Shown piece by piece: positions 43,338 to 52,558 of a stretch of DNA of 64,000 bases; the first letter of the stretch is position 1; the number at the start of each line of letters is the position of its first letter. The DNA comes from Parvularcula sp038749595. GTDB taxonomy: Bacteria; Pseudomonadota; Alphaproteobacteria; Caulobacterales; Parvularculaceae. Where the stretch lies: contig JBCDHW010000011.1 in the NCBI GenBank assembly GCA_038749595.1, positions 1 through 64,000 of the forward strand. Reading direction: 5' to 3'. Made by a program: the position numbers and the translations under genes. The notes beneath the pieces were generated by a model. It had not been told where the DNA came from and ran no database searches. It worked only from the letters and a program-made list of their open reading frames with translations.

Positions 43338-44801
43338 ATGCAGTTCGAAAACGACGTTCCGGAGACGGACGCCGACACCGCGCAAGCCGCGAGACCAGAC
43401 GCAAACGCCGAAGCCTCCAGCGAGACCTCCGCTGAAGCGGACATCGTCCCGCACGATGCGCCTGTGACGATCAAGTTCGCTGACCTCGGCCTCGACGAGA
43501 AGCTGATGCGCGGGATTGTCGACGCTGGTTACGAAACGCCAACGCCGATCCAAGCCCAAGCGATCCCTGAGGCGCTAAAAGGCCGAGACGTTCTCGGGAT
43601 CGCCCAAACGGGCACCGGCAAGACCGCCGCTTTCACGATCCCGATGATCCACCGCCTCGCCCGCGGCCGGGCCAAAGCGCGGATGCCGCGCACTTTGATC
43701 CTGGCGCCGACGCGGGAACTCGCGGCCCAGGTCTCCGAGAGCTTTGAGAAATACGGCAAGCACCACAAACTCTCGATGGCGCTGCTGATCGGCGGGGTGA
43801 GTTTCAAGGATCAAGAGATTGCCCTCACCCGCGGCGTCGATGTTTTGATCGCCACGCCTGGCCGTCTGCTCGACCATTTTGAACGCGGCAAGCTGCTGCT
43901 CACCGGCCTTGAAGTGATGGTCGTCGACGAAGCGGACCGGATGCTCGATATGGGCTTCATCCCGGACATCGAGCGGATCTTCAAACTGACACCGTTCACG
44001 CGGCAGACGCTGTTTTTCTCCGCGACGATGCCGCCGGAGATTACGCGGCTCACGAACCAATTCCTTTCAGCGCCCGCGCGGGTCGAGGTTTCCCGCCCTG
44101 CGCAGACGGCCGACACGATCACGCAAAAAATCGTCCGCCTGCCGAAGGATGACGACCGCCTCAAGCGCGCGTGCCTACGCAAGCTGATCGACGAAGCGGA
44201 GGGCCTGCAAAACGGGATCATCTTCTGCAACCGGAAGAAGAACGTCGATATCGTCGCCAAGAGCCTCCAAAAGCACGGTTACGATGCTCGGCCGATCCAC
44301 GGTGATCTGGCGCAGTCGTTCCGTATGGAGACGTTGCAAAAGTTCCGCGATGGCGAGCTCAAGCTCCTGGTTGCGTCGGACGTTGCCGCACGGGGTCTCG
44401 ACATTCCTGAAGTGAGCCACGTCTTCAACTTCGCGGTTCCGGTGAATTCGGACGACTACGTCCACCGTATTGGCCGGACCGGCCGCGCTGGGCGCAAGGG
44501 CACCGCGCTGATGATGGTCGCGCCGTCCGACGGAAAGTCTTACGACGCGGTCCTCAAAACCACGAACATGGACGGCATCGCCGAGCTCGACCTCGGCGAC
44601 TTCTTTGCGTCGTACAAAGACGACCGAGAAGAACGCCCGCGCCGTGGACGTGGTGATCGCGACCGCTCGGAACGCGGCGAACGGTCAGAGCGCGGCGGGC
44701 GGGGGCGCGGACGGCGCCGCGATGATGTCCCCGCTATGCAGCACGCGGATGATGTCAAAGGCTTTGGTGATCACATCCCCGATTTCATGAAAGTGGCGTA
44801 G
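43338..44801 (+). CDS. DEAD-box RNA helicase
   Basis: A 487-residue DEAD-box ATP-dependent RNA helicase of the RhlE/DeaD type. An acidic N-terminal extension (residues 1-40) precedes the Q motif GYETPTPIQAQAI. Walker A is AQTGTGKT, then PTRELAAQ, the DEAD box (VDEADRMLDMGF), SAT, and the C-terminal HRIGRTGRAGRKG. The tail is RG/RD-rich (GRGDRDRSERGERSERGG), typical of RNA-binding tails. The ATG at 43338 has no clear ribosome site; a 227-bp upstream region holds no other gene. It may act in ribosome assembly or mRNA decay. Confidence 0.9.
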   Translation: MQFENDVPETDADTAQAARPDANAEASSETSAEADIVPHDAPVTIKFADLGLDEKLMRGIVDAGYETPTPIQAQAIPEALKGRDVLGIAQTGTGKTAAFTIPMIHRLARGRAKARMPRTLILAPTRELAAQVSESFEKYGKHHKLSMALLIGGVSFKDQEIALTRGVDVLIATPGRLLDHFERGKLLLTGLEVMVVDEADRMLDMGFIPDIERIFKLTPFTRQTLFFSATMPPEITRLTNQFLSAPARVEVSRPAQTADTITQKIVRLPKDDDRLKRACLRKLIDEAEGLQNGIIFCNRKKNVDIVAKSLQKHGYDARPIHGDLAQSFRMETLQKFRDGELKLLVASDVAARGLDIPEVSHVFNFAVPVNSDDYVHRIGRTGRAGRKGTALMMVAPSDGKSYDAVLKTTNMDGIAELDLGDFFASYKDDREERPRRGRGDRDRSERGERSERGGRGRGRRRDDVPAMQHADDVKGFGDHIPDFMKVA

Positions 44802-44823
44802 GGCACACCGAAAGAGGTGCATC

Positions 44824-45555
44824 ATGCCCGCTGTGTATGAGCCGTATCGCCCTCAAAACGAACTTCAAGCGATCGTGCCTGGCATCTGGACAGCGGAAGG
44901 CCCGGCCGTTGGGTACCAAACAGCAGGCGTCAACCTACCGTGCCCCACGCGGATGACGGTGCTCGACATGGGCGGCGGGAACCTCTTGCTGCACTCGCCG
45001 ATTGCTTTTGACGCAGCCCTCGCGAATGCGATTGCCGAGACCGGCAAGGTCGCAGCCATCGCTGCGCCGAACTCATTTCACTATCTTGGCGTTACCCCGT
45101 GGGCGGAGCATTTTGCGGACGCGGCCGTCTATGCCCCCGCCAAGCGGCCAAAAGCGGCAAAGCTCCCCGAGCGAACGATCGCTCTGATCGACGGTCGATT
45201 GAGCACAAATGTTGAAATCGTCATAGCCGATGGCGGGGCCTGGATGGAGGCCGCATTCTTCCACCGCCCATCCAAGACGCTGGTGCTGACCGACCTGGTC
45301 CAGAACTTTGAGACGAGCCGGGTCAACTCCTGGCTGGCCCGGGTGATGCTCCGTATTGGCGGCGCCGCGAGCAATCCGCCCAAAGCATCCATCGACATGC
45401 GGCTGGGCCCCATCTTGGGCGGACAGACAAAGCAACTGCGCCAGAGCTTCGACGAGATTATCGCGCTCGGGGCGGACCGCGTGCTCATCGCGCACGGCCC
45501 CCACCCGGAAGGCGATGTCACCACACTGCTCAAACACAGCTTTTCCTGGGCCTGA
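44824..45555 (+). CDS. DUF4336-domain protein
   Basis: A 243-residue protein of the DUF4336 family, related to the metallo-beta-lactamase fold but lacking its full HxHxDH motif. Typical segments are QAIVPGIWTAEGP near the start, RMTVLDMGGGNLLLHSP, the APNSFHYLGV stretch and a late RVLIAHG. The catalytic role is not established. GAGG lies before the ATG. It follows the helicase by 22 bp and converges on the redoxin gene. Confidence 0.82.
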   Translation: MPAVYEPYRPQNELQAIVPGIWTAEGPAVGYQTAGVNLPCPTRMTVLDMGGGNLLLHSPIAFDAALANAIAETGKVAAIAAPNSFHYLGVTPWAEHFADAAVYAPAKRPKAAKLPERTIALIDGRLSTNVEIVIADGGAWMEAAFFHRPSKTLVLTDLVQNFETSRVNSWLARVMLRIGGAASNPPKASIDMRLGPILGGQTKQLRQSFDEIIALGADRVLIAHGPHPEGDVTTLLKHSFSWA

Positions 45556-45571
45556 GCTCAGGAGATCCTAC

Positions 45572-46090
45572 TCAATCAGCTTCCCGAACGGCGTCGAGGA
45601 TGGTCTCGACCGCAGGCCGGTTGCGATAACTCTTCTGGTTGGTCGCCCAGTCTTCCTCAAAGAGCTTTCCTTCGACGACACCATTCTCATCGACGATCAA
45701 AACAACCGGATGCGGAATTCCATAAACCCGGCTGCCGGGCTGGTGGTTCTCGTTGAGGATGCCAAACGCCTTGATCAACGCGGATCCTTCGTCAGCGATG
45801 AAGGTCTCGTCGATCCGGTTCTTTTTCGCGAACGCCACCTGATCCGCTTCGTCGTCGTAGCTGACGAAAATGAGCGGACGCCCTTCCTCGTCAAACGCGT
45901 CTGACGCTTCGCCGAGGTCGATCACTTGTTTCTTACAGAACGGGCACCAGTCGACCGACCGCACGAAAACGATCGTCGCGCCCTCGTCTCCCATCGCGGC
46001 CTCAAATCGTTCCGCTTCCGGAATCGTCGAGCCTACGGCTGGGCCAAGGTCAGCGCCAAGCGCCAGAGTTGCAAGCAATGCCATGAACAT
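45572..46090 (-). CDS. Exported redoxin/AhpC-TSA-like protein
   Basis: A 172-residue thioredoxin-fold protein with an N-terminal hydrophobic signal (MFMALLATLALGA). The active-site pattern is VDWCPFCKKQ, a CxxC-bearing redoxin motif, followed by IFVSYDDEADQVAFAKK. The fold is AhpC/TSA-like and the role is probably reduction of periplasmic peroxides or disulfides. A second ATG six bases downstream (46084) is an alternative. It converges on DUF4336. Confidence 0.82.
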   Translation of the reverse strand: MFMALLATLALGADLGPAVGSTIPEAERFEAAMGDEGATIVFVRSVDWCPFCKKQVIDLGEASDAFDEEGRPLIFVSYDDEADQVAFAKKNRIDETFIADEGSALIKAFGILNENHQPGSRVYGIPHPVVLIVDENGVVEGKLFEEDWATNQKSYRNRPAVETILDAVREAD

Positions 46091-46145
46091 AAAGGTACAA
46101 TCCTATCTGTCTTCTCGCGCTCATTCGGAAGGCCAGCGACGAAAG

Positions 46146-47066
46146 TTACGCCTTCACCACCAGCTTTTTTACAAAAAAATCGACCAGTCCATCTGACGTA
46201 TCGAACACCGGCCAGTCCGTTTGGTTGCGCAACCATGTCATTTGGCGTTTTGCGAAGCGGCGGGTTTCCTGCTTGGCGAGGTCAATAGCGTCCGTTTCGC
46301 TCAAATCACCACGCAAAACCGCAGCAAGCTCTGGGACGCCGAGCGCCTTCATGACCGGGAGGTCCGGGGGGAGGCCCCGCGCGAGCAGCCGCCGCACCTC
46401 ATCAAACGCGCCGCTGTCGAGCATCATTTCGAAGCGCGCATCACATGCCGCGTAGAGCGTATCGCGATCGGGCAGGAGAACGGCCGGAATATAGAGAGCG
46501 TCCAACGCACGCTCCCGCGGCTTTTGCTGCCATTCCGACAGCGGTGTGTCCGAAACCTGCGCCACCGCCCAAGCCCGCACATGCCGTTGCCGATCGCTAG
46601 GATCCAAGCGCTGCATCGGAGGGTCACACTCAAGCACCGCCTCGCGAAAAGCCGCGGGATCCTCATCCCAAAGCGCGTTGCCGTGCGCCGTAAAGCTCCC
46701 CGGCACTTCGGGAACCGGCGACAGGCCATCGGTCAGTGCCTTGAGATAAAGCCCCGTTCCACCGCACAGGATGGGGATCGTCCCCTCGGCCCGCAGACCT
46801 TGTATGATCGGGGTCGAATCGGTAACGAAACGACCTGCCGAGTACCGCTCCGCACCGTCTACATGTCCATAGAGATGATGGGGCACCCGGCGCTGGTCCT
46901 CGGCCGAGGGTCGCGCGGTGAGAACGCGCAAGTCACGATAGACTTGCATACTGTCGGCATTGATCACCGCGCCACTTAACATACGTCCCAGGTGTGCCGC
47001 GGCCGATGACTTCCCTGAAGCTGTTGGTCCAGCAACGATCAGAACCGGGGTCTCTTGCGCAGGCAT
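46146..47066 (-). CDS. miaA: tRNA dimethylallyltransferase
   Basis: A 306-residue tRNA-(2)-N6-isopentenyladenosine-37 synthase acting on tRNAs that read UNN codons. The P-loop GPTASGKSSAA is at residues 13-23, then INADSMQVYRDL, GGTGLYLKAL and a C-terminal RRFAKRQMTWLRNQ region. The ATG at 47066 is chosen because it gives the family N-terminus; the frame is open further upstream into the divergent grxD gene. It is divergently transcribed from grxD with a 33-bp gap. Confidence 0.95.
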   Translation of the reverse strand: MPAQETPVLIVAGPTASGKSSAAAHLGRMLSGAVINADSMQVYRDLRVLTARPSAEDQRRVPHHLYGHVDGAERYSAGRFVTDSTPIIQGLRAEGTIPILCGGTGLYLKALTDGLSPVPEVPGSFTAHGNALWDEDPAAFREAVLECDPPMQRLDPSDRQRHVRAWAVAQVSDTPLSEWQQKPRERALDALYIPAVLLPDRDTLYAACDARFEMMLDSGAFDEVRRLLARGLPPDLPVMKALGVPELAAVLRGDLSETDAIDLAKQETRRFAKRQMTWLRNQTDWPVFDTSDGLVDFFVKKLVVKA

Positions 47067-47099
47067 GGTCTCGGCTCTAGCTGACGGGAAACGGAGTAC

Positions 47100-47435
47100 A
47101 TGATGACCGACGCCGCCCACGATACGATTAAAGAGCAAATCGAGAGCAACGACGTGATGCTCTTTATGAAGGGCTCGCCGCAATTTCCGCAATGTGGATT
47201 TTCCGCAGCGGTCGTGCAGATCCTGAACTATCTCGGAGTCGAGTACGGCTCGCTCAATGTTCTCGAAAGCGACGACTTGCGCCAGGGAATCAAGAGTTTC
47301 TCCGACTGGCCGACCATCCCGCAATTGTACGTCAAAGGCGAATTCGTTGGCGGTTGCGACATCATCAAGGAGATGTTCGAGCAAGGGGAACTGAAGCCGA
47401 TGCTCGCCGACAAGGGCGTCCTGCCCGCGGCGTAG
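47100..47435 (+). CDS. grxD: Monothiol glutaredoxin Grx4 type
   Basis: A 111-residue monothiol glutaredoxin that carries and transfers 2Fe-2S clusters. The active site is CGFS (near residue 32), followed by the WPTIPQLYVKGEFVGGCDI glutathione-binding region. GGAG at 47093 gives three bases of spacing to the ATG at 47100 and six to the in-frame ATG at 47103, so the shorter start is plausible too. It is divergent from miaA. Confidence 0.94.
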   Translation: MMTDAAHDTIKEQIESNDVMLFMKGSPQFPQCGFSAAVVQILNYLGVEYGSLNVLESDDLRQGIKSFSDWPTIPQLYVKGEFVGGCDIIKEMFEQGELKPMLADKGVLPAA

Positions 47436-47512
47436 AGCGCCCGCTCGCCTCAAGCTCCCGCAACGCTACTCTCTCGACAGCGAGACTCTGCTTGTCGAGG
47501 GAGGGCCAGCTC

Positions 47513-47860
47513 ATGGGCGCGCCAATTGTTTTCTTTGATATTGCCGGGCCCGATGAACCCGCTCTGCGGGCATTTTATGCCAAGGTCTTTGATTGGCCGT
47601 GCGGAGAGCCCGGTACATTCGTCCCAGGCAACAGGCCCAATATCGACGCTGCCTTCCGGGAAGACCCCGCGGAACACCGGCTTTATCTCGGCGTGGCTGA
47701 TGTAGCGTCCAGCCTCGACGCTGTGTCAGCAGCCGGCGGCAAGGTAGAGGTGCCGCGCTTCGAAGTTCCCGGTCAGGTTGTCCTAGGCCTGTTCCGCGAC
47801 CCCGCAGGCAACCCGATGGGCCTTGTCGAGATGGTCGGCGACACCCCCCGCGTGCCCTAA
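47513..47860 (+). CDS. VOC-family (glyoxalase-like) protein
   Basis: A 115-residue vicinal-oxygen-chelate protein. It contains an N-terminal FFDIAGPDEPALRAFYAKVFDW repeat unit and a C-terminal GLFRDPAGNPMGLVE unit, the two halves of a glyoxalase-type module. Metal ligands are not conserved clearly, so an enzymatic role is uncertain. The ATG at 47513 has GGAGGG upstream. It ends just before the rpsD terminator and converges on rpsD. Confidence 0.82.
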   Translation: MGAPIVFFDIAGPDEPALRAFYAKVFDWPCGEPGTFVPGNRPNIDAAFREDPAEHRLYLGVADVASSLDAVSAAGGKVEVPRFEVPGQVVLGLFRDPAGNPMGLVEMVGDTPRVP

Positions 47861-47861
47861 G

Positions 47862-47890
47862 AAAAAGGCCGCTCGCGGAGGCGAACGGCC
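47862..47890 (-). terminator. Terminator after rpsD
   Basis: A 10-bp stem with one mismatch (47867-47876 with 47881-47890, loop GGAG) followed on the minus strand by five Ts. It lies 30 bp beyond the rpsD stop, abutting the VOC gene stop, and probably serves rpsD. Confidence 0.7.
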
Positions 47891-47920
47891 CTTCAAAATT
47901 CTTCGTGTGCAGGCCCGAGC

Positions 47921-48538
47921 CTACGACGCGTAATATTCGACGACGAGGTTCGGTTCCATCGTTGCAGCGTAAGGAACCTCGGCAAATTCCGGCACCCGAA
48001 CAAAGGTGGCGGTCATTTTCTTGGGATCGACATCAACATAGTCAGGGATGTCGCGCTCGGGCAGCTGCAGAGCCTCCAGCACGAGGGCCATGTTCTTGGA
48101 CTTTTCGCGGATTTCGATCACGTCGCCAGGACGGCAGCGGAACGAGGGAATGTTGGTCCGACGGCCGTTCACGAGAACGTGGCCGTGGTTGACGAATTGG
48201 CGCGCAGCAAAAACCGTAGGCACAAACTTAGCGCGGTAGACGAGGGCGTCGAGACGGCACTCCAGCAAGCCGATCAGGTTCTCCGCTGTGTTCCCCTTGC
48301 GGCGCGCAGCTTCGGTGTAGATCCGCGCGAACTGCTTCTCAGAGATGTTGCCGTAATAGCCCTTGAGCTTTTGCTTCGCCATCAGCTGTTGGCCGAAGTC
48401 CGAAAGCTTCCCGCCGCGGCGCTGGCCGTGCATCCCGGGCTTATAGTCCCGCTTGTTAATCGGTGATTTGGGGCGACCCCAGATGTTCTCGCCAACACGG
48501 CGATCAATTTTGTACTTGGCGGAGATCCGCTTGGACAT
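47921..48538 (-). CDS. rpsD: 30S ribosomal protein S4
   Basis: A 205-residue ribosomal protein S4, a primary 16S rRNA binder in 30S assembly. The N-terminal MSKRISAKYKIDRRVGENIWG and the S4 domain VNHGHVLVNGRRTNIPSFRCRPGDVIEI near residues 110-135 are canonical. Length is standard. It stands alone rather than in the alpha operon, as in other alphaproteobacteria. A purine-rich AAGAGAG precedes the ATG. Confidence 0.98.
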   Translation of the reverse strand: MSKRISAKYKIDRRVGENIWGRPKSPINKRDYKPGMHGQRRGGKLSDFGQQLMAKQKLKGYYGNISEKQFARIYTEAARRKGNTAENLIGLLECRLDALVYRAKFVPTVFAARQFVNHGHVLVNGRRTNIPSFRCRPGDVIEIREKSKNMALVLEALQLPERDIPDYVDVDPKKMTATFVRVPEFAEVPYAATMEPNLVVEYYAS

Positions 48539-48672
48539 TGTTCACTCTCTTTGCCCGATACCGGCGGCGCACCCCATGTGCGCAGCGATTGCAACGGCGG
48601 TTATCGAACGTCCCGTCTTGAAGATCGGGCGCGTAGCAGGTCACAAGGCGGGGTCAAGATCGGGAGAGGGCC

Positions 48673-50310
48673 ATGCGGGTATTTCTAGGGACTGCCGCCA
48701 GCATCATTGCATTAGCGAGCTGTGCGGAACCAACACCATCGACAACGTCAGAGGTTGAGGAACGGCCCCAGCCCGCGCCGCGCGCGCAGATGACCCCCGC
48801 GCCCGACGCCGACACACTCCCCGATCGCCTCACCAACGAAGAGGTGTCGCCAGTGCAAGTCGTCGGCACCTACATGCGGCGCATCGAACTGCTCGATCAA
48901 TCAGGGCCCAAACTGCAGTCGATCATCCTCGTGAACCCTGAAGCGGTGGCGATCGCCCGCCAGCTTGAGGACACCCAGTGGATCGAAGAGCCCTTGCTCT
49001 ACGGCCTGCCGATTTTGGTGAAGGACAATATCGAAACGCTGGATATGCCGACAACGGCGGGCTCGCTTGCCTTGGCCGCCAACGACACAGGTCGCGATGC
49101 ACCGGCGGTTGAGCGGCTGCGCGGTGAAGGGGCAATTATCCTTGGCAAGACCAACCTGTCGGAGTGGGCGAATTTCCGGTCGTCCGAATCGATCAGTGGT
49201 TGGTCGGGCGTCGGCGGGCTCACCCGCAATCCCCACGACCTCTCGCGCAACGCATGCGGATCATCGTCAGGCAGCGGCGCCGCCGTTGCCGCCGGTTTAG
49301 CATGGGCAGCCCTCGGTACAGAAACGAACGGTTCGGTGACGTGCCCCGCGGCGATGAATGGGATTGTCGGATTTAAACCCACCGTCGGCGCGATTTCCCG
49401 GCGCCACGTGGTGCCCATCTCCCCCAGCCAAGACACGATCGGACCAATGACGACCCGAGTCCGCCACGCGGCGATGCTGATGCAAGCCATGGTCGGCACC
49501 GATCCTGAGGACCCCGCCACCGCCGATGCGGACAGCAACAAAGCCGATTATATCGGCGCGCTGGACGGCGCTTCTTTAGACGGCGTCCGCCTCGGTGTGC
49601 TGCGCTTCGCTGAGTCAGGCGACCCGCGTGAGCGTGCGGTCTTCAACGAAGCCCTCAGGCGCGCAGAAGAAGCCGGCGCCATCCTCGTCGACATCGATGA
49701 ATGGGGCGGGGACAGCCTGGGCGGCGCAGGTTTCACGGTGCTCAAGGCTGAATTCAAAGACAGCTTGAACACATACTTGGCCGACGCCGCGCCGGAGGTG
49801 ACGAGCCGTACACTGACCGATGTCATCGCTTTCAACGATGAGACGCCGCGCGAACTCGCGCTATTTGGGCAAGATATCCTCGTCGACAGCGACGCAACAG
49901 AAGGCATGACGGGCACAGATTATTTAGAAGCCGTCGCCAAGGTGCAAAAAGCTACGCGGGAAGACGGTATCGATCGGTTGCTCGCCGAGAACAGCGTCGC
50001 GTTCCTCGTCGCGCCAAGCTTTGGCCCGACCTTCACCATCGACCTGATCCGCGGCGATATCATTGGCAATCGGGCAGGCGCTGGCTGGATTGCCGCCATC
50101 GCAGGCTATCCACACCTCACCGTCCCAATGGGCGATGTCAAAGGCCTGCCGCTGGGTCTGTCGATCATGGGCGGCCAGTGGCAGGATGCCGAAGTGCTCG
50201 CCGCAGGCCAGGCCTTCGAAGACATCTTGCCGCCGCGTCTTCTTCCTACATTTCGCGCTAATGCCCGCGCCGATACGATGATCAACGACGCCACCAAACC
50301 GAGCCGGTAA
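48673..50310 (+). CDS. Amidase-signature lipoprotein
   Basis: A 545-residue amidase of the amidase-signature family. The catalytic lysine is in GLPILVKDNIET, and the Ser-cisSer region reads SSGSGAAVAAGLAWAALGTETNGSVTCPA. A lipobox (IALASC, near residue 17) after a short signal suggests attachment to the envelope, followed by a proline-rich linker. The C-terminus contains the usual AGYPHLTVPMGDVKGLPLGL. GAGAGGG precedes the ATG. The photolyase-like gene starts two bases after its stop. Confidence 0.9.
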   Translation: MRVFLGTAASIIALASCAEPTPSTTSEVEERPQPAPRAQMTPAPDADTLPDRLTNEEVSPVQVVGTYMRRIELLDQSGPKLQSIILVNPEAVAIARQLEDTQWIEEPLLYGLPILVKDNIETLDMPTTAGSLALAANDTGRDAPAVERLRGEGAIILGKTNLSEWANFRSSESISGWSGVGGLTRNPHDLSRNACGSSSGSGAAVAAGLAWAALGTETNGSVTCPAAMNGIVGFKPTVGAISRRHVVPISPSQDTIGPMTTRVRHAAMLMQAMVGTDPEDPATADADSNKADYIGALDGASLDGVRLGVLRFAESGDPRERAVFNEALRRAEEAGAILVDIDEWGGDSLGGAGFTVLKAEFKDSLNTYLADAAPEVTSRTLTDVIAFNDETPRELALFGQDILVDSDATEGMTGTDYLEAVAKVQKATREDGIDRLLAENSVAFLVAPSFGPTFTIDLIRGDIIGNRAGAGWIAAIAGYPHLTVPMGDVKGLPLGLSIMGGQWQDAEVLAAGQAFEDILPPRLLPTFRANARADTMINDATKPSR

Positions 50311-50312
50311 AT

Positions 50313-51536
50313 ATGTTTGATACGGACGACCTCGAAACCCCAAACTTCTTCCCCGCGACCCGCAACAACGCGCTCAAGCGAATGCAGGCCTTCTCGCCGC
50401 AGATGGGACGCGCCTACGCCGATCAACGGAACAGCGATTTTGGCCCGGACGATCGCTCGAACATTTCGTGTCTCTCCCCGTTTATCGCCCACCGTCTGCT
50501 GCTCGAAAGTGAAGCCGTTGCCTGTGCGCTCAGCGAGCACAGCGCCCACGAGGCTGAGAAGTTCACTCAGGAAGTCTACTGGCGGACCTATTTCAAAGGC
50601 TGGCTTGAGCTACGTCCGTCCGTTTGGCCGCGTTACAAAAAGGCCGTGCAGGGAGCAATAGACGGCCTCACCAGCGAGCGAAAACGGGCATATGAGCAGG
50701 CGATGGCGGGTGAGACCGAGATCGCTTGTTTCAACGCTTGGGCGAAGGAGCTCGTCGACACGGGTTATCTCCACAACCACGCGCGGATGTGGTTTGCGTC
50801 CATCTGGATCTTCACGCTTCGGTTGCCATGGGCGCTGGGTGCGGACTTTTTCTATCGGCACCTGCTCGACGGGGATGCGGCATCTAACACGTTGTCCTGG
50901 CGATGGGTTGCGGGCCTTCACACCCGCGGCAAAAACTACGTCGCCCGCGCTTCCAACATTCGTAAGTACACAGAAGGACGCTTTAACCCTGAGGGCCAGC
51001 TCGCCGTGGACCCCGCGCCGCTCGACGACGAATGGAACGGCAAAGCGGGCGGTGTTCCGGTGCTGGAGCCGCCTGAAAAGGGCAAGAAAACCATCCTTCT
51101 TCTGCATGAAGACGATTGCGGATGGGACTCGCTCGATCTGTCGGGACTGGAGCTTGTCGGGGTTGCCGGTATCACCGTGACGGACGATCGATCGCCATTT
51201 GGCGCCAGCGAACTCGCCAAACAGTTCGCGATTGAAGCGGTCGAAGATGCCCTGAACCGCGCCGATGACGGCCTGCCGGTGTCCGCGGTCAAGCTTGCGA
51301 GCACCTCGTCCCTGATCGACCTTGCCCAAGAGACGGGTGCGGAGCAAGTCGTTTATCCGTATGCCCCAGTCGGGCCGGTTCAAGATCGCCTCAACGCGTC
51401 CAAACCTGCATGGTCCGACGCCGGATTAACGGCGCGGGAAATCCTCCGCGACTACGACCGCGCGGCTTGGCCTTACTGCAACAAAGGATTTTTCGGCCTG
51501 AAAAGCAAAATTCCCGAGCTAATCCGCACGCTCTAG
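50313..51536 (+). CDS. Photolyase-like FAD protein, permuted domains
   Basis: A 407-residue relative of photolyases and cryptochromes. Residues 1 to about 220 are the FAD-binding domain, recognisable from SCLSPFIAHRLL, EVYWRTYFKGWLE and LSWRWVAGLHTRGKNYVARASNIRKYT. Ordinary photolyases have an alpha/beta antenna domain first. Here it seems to follow: ILLLHEDD near residue 250, then AVEDALNR, LIDLAQETGAEQVVYPY and a late WPYCNKGFFGLKSKI. That order would be a circular permutation. The start is two bases after the amidase stop, so coupling is likely. DNA-repair activity is unproven. Confidence 0.82.
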   Translation: MFDTDDLETPNFFPATRNNALKRMQAFSPQMGRAYADQRNSDFGPDDRSNISCLSPFIAHRLLLESEAVACALSEHSAHEAEKFTQEVYWRTYFKGWLELRPSVWPRYKKAVQGAIDGLTSERKRAYEQAMAGETEIACFNAWAKELVDTGYLHNHARMWFASIWIFTLRLPWALGADFFYRHLLDGDAASNTLSWRWVAGLHTRGKNYVARASNIRKYTEGRFNPEGQLAVDPAPLDDEWNGKAGGVPVLEPPEKGKKTILLLHEDDCGWDSLDLSGLELVGVAGITVTDDRSPFGASELAKQFAIEAVEDALNRADDGLPVSAVKLASTSSLIDLAQETGAEQVVYPYAPVGPVQDRLNASKPAWSDAGLTAREILRDYDRAAWPYCNKGFFGLKSKIPELIRTL

Positions 51537-52474
51537 CAGATCACCTCAGCAAGCCGTCGACCAAGGCTGTGACCGCTCAACCAAGCGTGTTCGCAGTCTG
51601 GCCCGAGGTGCCAGTCACCGCACGTGGCCAGCCCATTGTCGAGATCGAGGCCAAAGGGGTTACCAACCGGTTTGATCACACGGGAGTAACGCCAGCGCTG
51701 CGCCGCCAAATAGGCCGGGTCCGGAAGATCATAACCAGCCTCTTCCGCAAGACGAAGCAGGGACAAAGCCGCCTCGTCCTTATCCATCTCCAAATGCTCC
51801 GTACTCCACGCTTGAGAGGCGTAGAAGACGAGGCGGGAACCGTCTTCCCTCCCCGGCCGCGCTGCTTGCGCAATCGCTTTCTCAAATGGCCCATCGCCCC
51901 AGGACTGATAGTCGGGAAATGCCGATGCAGGAGCCGGATCAAGCCCCACCATCAACGTCCATTGCGGGGCATAAATCACGGCGTTCGCCGTATCCTTCAA
52001 AGCGCCTTCCGGCAAGCGGTCCGCGGTTTGTGGAGCGGGCGCAGCGCACACCACGATATCTGCCTCAGCCACGGCTTGCCCGCCGACTGTATAGAGATCC
52101 CAAACGGCACCGCGCCGTTTGGGGGCCGCGATCTCTAGGCCAAACTCCGCACCCAGACGCTCCGCATCGTGACGAATGACAGAATTCATCGCGGGCGTCG
52201 CAACCCAAACGTCCTCGTCCCCCGCCCGCCAGGGCGCAACAATGCCCTCCGCCTCCCAAGCGGAAACTTGTTCGCGGAAGGCGAGATCCTGCGCGGAAAA
52301 AAAGGGCGCGCCATGGTCAAAGCGACCAACGGGCGATCGGCGGCTAGACAGCCGACCACCGGGGCCCCTGCCCTTGTCCGCGACGCGCACGTCGATCCCC
52401 GCGCGGCTTAAAACATCGGCGCAGGCGAGCCCCGCTAGACCGGCACCAATGATGAAAACCCGCTGAGCCGACAT
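51533..52474 (-). CDS. Renalase-like FAD oxidoreductase
   Basis: A 313-residue FAD-dependent amine-oxidase/renalase-like flavoprotein. The dinucleotide motif IIGAGLAGLACADVL is near the N-terminus, followed by RGPGGRLSSRR and a GAPFF segment; the C-terminal GDWHLG and LSGHSLG complete FAD binding. GGAGAG precedes the ATG at 52474. It converges on the photolyase-like gene with a four-base overlap of the ends; flavoproteins of this kind are often next to photolyase genes, so a functional link is possible. Confidence 0.88.
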   Translation of the reverse strand: MSAQRVFIIGAGLAGLACADVLSRAGIDVRVADKGRGPGGRLSSRRSPVGRFDHGAPFFSAQDLAFREQVSAWEAEGIVAPWRAGDEDVWVATPAMNSVIRHDAERLGAEFGLEIAAPKRRGAVWDLYTVGGQAVAEADIVVCAAPAPQTADRLPEGALKDTANAVIYAPQWTLMVGLDPAPASAFPDYQSWGDGPFEKAIAQAARPGREDGSRLVFYASQAWSTEHLEMDKDEAALSLLRLAEEAGYDLPDPAYLAAQRWRYSRVIKPVGNPFGLDLDNGLATCGDWHLGPDCEHAWLSGHSLGRRLAEVIC

Positions 52475-52558
52475 ACCACTCTCCTTCACCACCACTTAAG
52501 TCAGGTCAGCGGCGAAGGAAGCCGATAGATCGAGTCGCTGCTTGCGCAGCGAATGAGG

